In this document: positions 46,119-52,500 of the stretch, in pieces
Position numbering within the stretch: the first letter of the stretch is position 1
Layout: each line of letters begins with the position of its first letter
Origin: Botryococcus braunii
Lineage: Eukaryota > Chlorophyta > Trebouxiophyceae
Direction: 5' to 3'
Length of the DNA: 52,500 bases
Assembly (NCBI GenBank): GCA_002005505.1
Contig: MVGU01001049.1
Coordinates: forward strand, 72,501 to 125,000
Notes under the pieces: generated by a model
Databases searched by the model: none
What the model saw: the letters and a program-made list of their open reading frames with translations, nothing else
Told to the model about the DNA's origin: nothing
Program-made: the position numbers and the translations under genes

Positions 46119-47002
46119 GCTTAGATTTAAACGAGTCCTAACAGGTAACGACCGACATGTAACGTCAAGCTGCCCGAGTCCGTCTGATAGCATCACACAC
46201 GTGCCCCCTTGACCCATCAGAAAGCGGCCCACTTCAAGCGGGAACACACTTAGGAGGCAAAGCTCACATCACATTCCACATGCAGCTCTGAGTCTGCAAA
46301 GATGTCTGAAGCTTCTGATGGTCATGCGTCGGACAGGAGTTTGGGCAGGTGGGGATTACGGTCAGCGCCAATCGTGATCTCACACGCGTGATCTCACATC
46401 GTACGACCACAAGCGCCGCAGACATGTAGGATGTCTTGCAGGTCCAAGGAGAGATGCGCGCAGAAGGCGCATTGAAGTCCATGTAAGCAATCTTCTTGAT
46501 GGACACACATGTCTTCGGTACCTCAGTGGCTTGTCCACATTTATTTCCTATTGTTTTACAAATGTTTATCGTCGTGTTGGTGTCACCCTGGCTGTGTGAG
46601 GTATGCTGGTGATAATTGTGTGGCAACTTGGAGGCGGTGGTTTGTCAACGCTCCCTACGACCCGACGTTTCGCAGGAATTTGAAGCCTAATTGTGAATTC
46701 TCAAGCCTGGTACGTATATAAATATCAGACATATAAGTATGAAAGCATCATGGTTGAACATTTCGCTGTCATGTTTCAATATTCAAGCCTGATACTCATG
46801 ACCATATGTTCTAGTGTGCCAGAGCTGAAAGAACCAGGATGATATGTGGAAATACGTTTATGACGTGATCGCATTCTTGGTGCCTGTCCTTTTGAAAAGT
46901 GAGTTGCAATATTTGGGAGGCCTCACATGGTGCACTACATTTGCTCACAGGGCGTCTTGATGTGGAGGGTGAACGGTCCTGCTCTGACACGGATATGGAG
47001 GG
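45677..47002. repeat. Right arm of the large inverted repeat
   Basis: Reverse complement partner of 24557-25880. Homology stops at the outer end near GGATATGGAGGG. About 145 bp separate its inner end from the A2 LTR, whereas the left arm abuts the A1 LTR. Confidence 0.85.
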
Positions 47003-47821
47003 ATATGGAGGGTGAGTTCATTGTATGATCTAAGACATGTGTATCGCGAGGTTTCATTATCCACGCTCACCACTGTCGCATGGTACCAAATGAAGAAGTT
47101 TCACATGCCGCATCGCATCGCTTGCAGGGGGTCATGGTATGGAGGGTGAACGGACTTGGAATGATGCAGAAATGGATGGTCACGGTCAATTCCTTAACTT
47201 GCGGCCTTTGAGTTACATTGTCACTGCGAATGTGGGAAACTGCCAACCCTTTCGCATGCACACTCGACCACATTACACCGTAAATTGTACAACATGATGG
47301 TACTTTCTTTACTGTTTGGCGATCAAAATTTACCAGAGCCCAAGCCTCATAGTGTGTCATGGGAACCAGACTATAATGTGTGATGCAACATGGTTTTGGG
47401 AGCTTTGGCCAAATTTAGTCAACACTCGCCAATTGTAGCTGATGTATATAAAGGTGTTGGAGGAACTGGCAGTGCAAGGCACGATCATGACCTGCACAAC
47501 AATGCGCAGTTGCACGACATGAGAGCCCAACTTGGGGGCTCTGGCGAAGAAGAAAGCATGCCCTCTTCCCCGGAGCGCCATGATCGCGCGGCTGAGTGTG
47601 GTTAGGAACCCTTGACAGACAAGACTTGTGGCAGCATACAAGCCCCCCCCCCCCCAACACCAAATAGAAAATTGAAGACCCCTAACTCCATGCACCCACA
47701 TTGTTGGTGGGGATTGTCCCCCCCCCCCCTTCCTGCCGCAGCACCGTTCTCTCCCCACTTAACCCACCATACGCCCGCCCCCCTCTCCAATCCTGCTCAC
47801 ACGCAGCCCCCCCCCCCCCCG

Positions 47822-47822
<1 letters not shown>
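47003..47822. other. Intergenic stretch
   Basis: No gene recognised. 47120-47150 repeats the GGTGTATGGAGGGTGAACGG-like motif of 46950-46975, a partial local duplication of the arm edge. Confidence 0.4.

Positions 47823-47903
<81 letters not shown>
47823..47903. repeat. (AC)n microsatellite
   Basis: About 80 bp of uninterrupted AC, preceded by a C run. Confidence 0.95.
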
Positions 47904-47904
<1 letters not shown>

Positions 47905-49130
47905 GCATCTGAATCAGTTTGAGTGAAATGCGTCTGAATGGACTGCTCTAGTGTTGGAGATCGCTGTCCTTCCTCGGCCGCGCGCGCGCCCCAGTGTGGG
48001 GTAGCGGGCCCCCGCCACCATGCCTGCCCCAGTGGCTGCACATTGCTAACAGCTTTCCACGGGTTCCTCCCGAGGACTTCTCGAATTATACTCAAGACAC
48101 CTTTGCAGAGTGTGGAAGAGGGCACGCCGTGCTGCTGAGGTTACTCCCTTACAAATCTTGCAGTCCCAAGAAGTTTTCACTTTAGTTCAAGGTTTGTGCT
48201 TCACAGTGAAATGTTCATGACCGTACTGCAAATTGTTCGACCATATTGCAGAACTTTGTGCTTAACAGTGAAATGTCCGTGACCGTACTGCAGATTTTCC
48301 TTGATTGAGTGGTTGACCACAGTACAGAGCAAAGTGGAACTTGGAGGGTTGCCAGTTTTGGGAGCTTAGCACAACCGGCATGATAAGTCCGGGTGGGGAG
48401 CTCCCTCGAGAGTAACTGACTCATGCATTGCATCACGTCATCTGTGCCTGTACACATGTTTGAGGTGCACGTGCCCAGGTCAGGGGGGGCTCCATTAGCT
48501 TGCAGACATAGAACGAAGGCTGGAGGGCTTGAAGTGGGAACGACCTGGGACCATCTTGAGATGGTGGGATCACAATGGGACTCAATCACAGAAGCTTCCA
48601 AAAGAAGAGCAACGATATGGGATTGCATGTGACCTATGTGGGATTGAACTGGGACATGCACGTCCAAATTCGTTCCCTATGTGGGACCGATATTAATTTT
48701 GTTATGCATTACAATTGCAAGGCCTTATAATGCTGTACCTGAATTCAAGTCTACTTTCTTGCCAACATTGGTTAACCTTCCTGTTAAACGTTTTCAGCAG
48801 CACGAGTGCAGCCACGCCCTCCCACGTGGGAGCGGCCCATGTTTTCGAGCCGTGGCCACGTCAACCAGCTTTCAGTGAGGTCCGTGAGGTATGACGGGCC
48901 CCACTGTTATACGTACACAATGCTGGAGCTTTTATGAGCAGTGTGGTGCCTACCTGCATTTTACGGAGCAGCCCTAAAGGATTTTGCATGTTGGACTCAT
49001 GCTTTGTCCACGTGCATCCTCCACATGCGGAGAGTTTCCCTGGAACCCCTCCCCCTCCTCAAGCATGCCATGAAAGGAGGACTCCATTAATGCGTGCATG
49101 CGTTTGTCCATGCATGCGTGTGTATGAGTG
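47904..49130. other. Intergenic stretch
   Basis: Nothing gene-like seen. 48195-48300 contains two copies of a GTGCTTAACAGTGAAATG(T)-like ~60-bp unit. Confidence 0.4.
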
Positions 49131-49139
49131 TGAGTAGTG

Positions 49140-49195
49140 GCGTGCGTGTGTGCGTGTGCGTGCGTGCGTGCGTGCGTGTATGTGTGTGTGTGTGT

Positions 49196-49262
<67 letters not shown>

Positions 49263-49272
49263 TGTGTGTGTG
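49140..49272. repeat. (GT)n microsatellite
   Basis: GCGT-rich start, then about 95 bp of GT with two TCTG interruptions. Confidence 0.95.
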
Positions 49273-50225
49273 CACGCATACGTAGGTGCATGTGGGTGGC
49301 TAAGCAACCGATGCATCCGGGTAAAATTACTGATTGCTCCGCCCACAAAATCCCCGCCATTTTGACAGACTATGTCGCAGATGAACGTGCACATTCCAAA
49401 ACCTCACACGCAACTGTACCAGTATATATGTGGGCATAGTCGAAAGTCACGCCCATGGGCCATGCACAGTATGCAAGCAACACACACGCGAAGGGCACGC
49501 ACATTAATGAATATTCCAGAACACATTGAACACGTGCACATCAAGATAACTGGACTGGGCATCAACTGCTCGTCCCCATCCCAGCAACTAGAGGTGTTCA
49601 AATTGCAACATGTCCAAATAAGAAGAAATGTTTATCCTCTTACATCTAATTTTTCCCTCTACTTTTATCCTCCTCCTCTGTTGCAACTGCCGGCTCTCTT
49701 CAATAACTTCTCAGACAATTGGAGCTAAGCCGTTACATATGCACGTGTGGCAAACATTTACGACCTCGATGAAGAGAGGGAGTATGATGGTGTCTTCTCT
49801 TGGCAGCCAAAAATGCTCAGAGATTATTATTGACATCAGGGAATCTTGGCGGTCCATGTACAGTGACTCTGTCAGGTGCTCACCAGATGGGCTTCTGATC
49901 GTCCAGAAGGTATTCAGCATTGGCTGGGTCCTGCCATCCCCACTCCCTGCTTATGACATCGATTGGCTTCAACAAAAATCGTGATGTTGCACCTCTCGTA
50001 TGGTCTCCGGCACCCAATTTCGCATAGTTGCTCGAACACACTTGGAAAAAACTTGCGTATACCTCCGTTTCATCGACAGAAATCTTTGCGCTTGGGGCAA
50101 TGATGTAGTCATGACGAAGATTTTATGAACTTCGATGGAATGAATTGAGAAGCTCATGAATAATGATAAATGATAGACACGTGTATCCTGTCGTCAGAAA
50201 GCTGACCTAAAAGGAGTTGGGCGAA
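49273..50225. other. Intergenic stretch
   Basis: No recognisable gene. Open frames of about 118 codons at 49372-49728 and 49628-49984 have no family features. Confidence 0.4.
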
Positions 50226-51205
50226 CCAGGGTGGTAATAAAAGGGAGAGGGAGGGGGTGGGCTCTCCAGCAAGGGAGATATGTTGGAGAGAGGGAGTGGG
50301 TGAGCTCTCAAGCAGGGGTGGTAACAAAGGAAAGAGGGAGGGGGTGCCCAAGGGAGGCGATTATAATCATAATTAGGGAGAAAGTGATGGGGGACGCAGG
50401 AAAGGAACTAGATGAAGAGGCAGTTGGTGAGCCAGGGAGGTGATCAAGTAGCACAAGAGTGACCCAAGGGAGGTGGTCAGGGAGGGAGGGAGCGAGGGAG
50501 GTGATCAAGTAGCACAAGAGTGACCCAAGGGAGGTGGTCAGGGAGGGAGGGAGCGAGGGAGGTGATCAAGTAGCACAAGAGTGACCCTCTTGTGCTACTC
50601 ACCCGAGGGAGGTGAGTAGCACAAGAGTGACCCCTGGGAGGTGGTCAGGGAGGGAGGGAGCGAGGGAGGTGATCAAGTAGCACAAGAGTGACCCTCTTGT
50701 GCTACTCACCCGAGGGAGGTGAGTAGCACAAGAGTGACCCCTGGGAGGTGGTCAGGGAGGGAGGGAGCGAGGGAGGTGATCAAGTAGCACAAGAGTGACC
50801 CTCTTGTGCTACTCACCCGAGGGAGGTGAGTAGCACAAGAGTGACCCCTGGGAGGTGGTCAGGGAGGGAGGGAGCGAGGGAGGTGACCAAGTAGCACAAG
50901 AGTGACCCTCTTGTGCTACTCACCCGAGGGAGGTGAGTAGCACAAGAGTGACCCCTGGGAGGTGGTCAGGGAGGGAGGGAGCGAGGGAGGTGATCAAGTA
51001 GCACAAGAGTGACCCTCTTGTGCTACTCACCCGAGGGAGGTGAGTAGCACAAGAGTGACCCCTGGGAGGTGGTCAGGGAGGGAGGGAGCGAGGGAGGTGA
51101 TCAAGTAGCACAAGAGTGACCCTCTTGTGCTACTCACCCGAGGGAGGTGAGTAGCACAAGAGTGACCCCTGGGAGGTGGTCAGGGAGGGAGGGAGCGAGG
51201 GAGGG
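50226..51205. repeat. 61/107-bp hairpin minisatellite
   Basis: GTGGTCAGGGAGGGAGGGAG recurs at 50473, 50534, 50641, 50748, 50855, 50962, 51069 and 51176: a 61-bp spacing first, then exact 107-bp spacings. Each 107-bp unit contains the 16-bp arms CTCTTGTGCTACTCAC and GTGAGTAGCACAAGAG nine bases apart. 50226-50460 is a looser purine-rich relative of the array. Confidence 0.92.
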
Positions 51206-52500
51206 ACTGAAGCACTGGAGGCTTTGCACCTGCTCGACAGTTGAGGAGGACATGGCCAGGCTCACTGCCAATCGGGAGGCAGCCAGCAAGGGCAGAGCTG
51301 CCAGCTCCTCCTCATTCAAGGCCACCACCTCGGTGTAGCCTGCCTGCCACCCCATGATGCATGAACCACTTAAACATAAGGACTTATGTCAATAAATCAT
51401 TGACTTATAAGTATGAAAAAAACCTAGATTTAGGACTCAAGGCGAAAGGCTAAAGGCAAAAGACTTTTGTACTTTCATGCATGCATGTATGTATAATTGA
51501 AGACCTACAAACAAGACGTGCATGCATGTGTTGCATCCCTTCTCTGGGCTTCCACTTTCTGGCCTTTTGGAGCTGTGATACTGTCCATGAACTGTTGACC
51601 CTGGTCCTGATCGCAGCGGCCTAGGACCTCTGCGTAAGGCGCCCTGCGTCTCAACTGTCATGTCCCCATCCAGCCTCACATGCTGGCACATAGGAGGGAG
51701 CTATTACATAGTGTGAAGCACTGGGCTCATATGTATGAGGATCAGCACGTATTCTCATACGCTGCCCCATACCAGCATCGATGCATCGATGGATTTCCAG
51801 TACGCATTGTGAAAGACTGGCCCACGTGTGGACCATCCAGCATGAGAATGGGCTGGCATATACGCTGGCTCATATAAGCATCCATGAACCATTTTCGTCC
51901 ATTGGCTCATGTGAGGATCATTACGGAGTTGCGTGCGTTGACTCATATGAGGGCACATGGCTCATCATCATACGCAGGCACATGCGAGGAACCATGGCAT
52001 GATCTCATGTGGGTCCTCATGACCTGCCCTCATCGACACGCAAGCAGAGCATCCCTGATCTTCAATAGCCCTCATTCAATTTGGGCCCGAGGCAAGCAAA
52101 ATGTTTCACAGGTAGTAGCAGGTAGGAGAGGGGAAATATGCAGCATGATGCTCATGCTGATGCTAGAGGCTAGTGACTACCATGATAATGTCAACTATGA
52201 TGGTACCCAGCGATTATGATGTCGATGTCAAAGACGACGACCGCAAGATGATATCAATGCCTGCAGTGTGCCTGCCACCCTACATGAATCAGCTGTGAAT
52301 TAATTTAGCTCATAAGCAGCTCAATCCCTTTGATGTAAGTTGGGTCCATACATGTGAATCCAATCACCCCCTAGCTCCCTCCCTCCCCAACCACTCCCCT
52401 CCCCCCTGTCCCGCCCACGGCACACCGTGGCAAGATATGCACCGGAGAAAGGCCTTCAAGATGACTGAAGCCCGCCACGAATGTGGGTCTGGAAATCTTC
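51206..52500. other. Intergenic stretch to right edge
   Basis: No gene recognised. A perfect 16-bp palindrome (CATCGATG twice) is at 51776-51791. 51700-52010 has irregular repeats of GGCTCATATGAG. Confidence 0.4.

Noticed and set aside
50226..51205. CRISPR-like array
   Set aside because: The tandem units have no unique spacers and the context is eukaryotic; it is a minisatellite.

Overview
This window is eukaryotic nuclear DNA: genes split by GT-AG introns, long AC/GT microsatellites, minisatellites and LTR retrotransposons. A green alga (or close green-lineage microalga) is the best guess. The nucleostemin-type GTPase is plant-like at its N-terminus, there is a secreted SPPPP-type proline-rich/jacalin glycoprotein gene, and the LTR elements are Ty3/gypsy chromoviruses. 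No rRNA or tRNA anchors the assignment, so the organism is inference.

Region by region. (1) 228-5165, minus strand: 3' part still running off the left edge, a modular secreted protein gene. It has a signal-peptide plus polyproline head exon, then repeated exon pairs (65-bp exon a plus a long exon b) that together encode a jacalin-like lectin domain, a polyproline linker and an LW...WDDGxHPG tail. (2) 6460-7661, plus: 3' fragment of an R2-type LINE with restriction-like endonuclease. (3) 9767-16877, minus: complete eight-exon nucleostemin/GNL3 (NSN1) circularly permuted GTPase, readable as 682 aa with all intron phases matching. (4) 18276-20256, plus: complete five-exon NOP16, 195 aa, head-to-head with the nucleostemin gene. 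Both act in nucleolar 60S ribosome assembly. (5) About 20.3-24.5 kb: gene-poor, several perfect or near-perfect palindromes. (6) 24557-47002: a large inverted repeat (about 1.32-kb arms, about 19.8-kb centre). The centre is two related chromovirus families, called A and B here: A1 (plus) is interrupted by B1 (minus), B1 is interrupted by B2 (plus, pol-deleted), and A1 is joined tail-to-tail to a truncated A2 (minus). Both B insertions have 5-bp target duplications visible in the sequence. (7) 47-52.5 kb: gene-poor, with AC/GT tracts and a 61/107-bp hairpin minisatellite.

The most unusual signal is a recurring class of short perfect palindromes made by insertion of an inverted copy of the adjacent sequence. 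In B1 the unaltered ancestor can be read from B2 (36476-36516), and the 50.5-51.2 kb satellite shows a 61-bp unit becoming a 107-bp unit the same way. Three such palindromes lie almost back to back at 8676-8750. A second cross-cutting signal is three apparent one-base losses in G/C homopolymers inside otherwise good coding frames, which may be assembly error.
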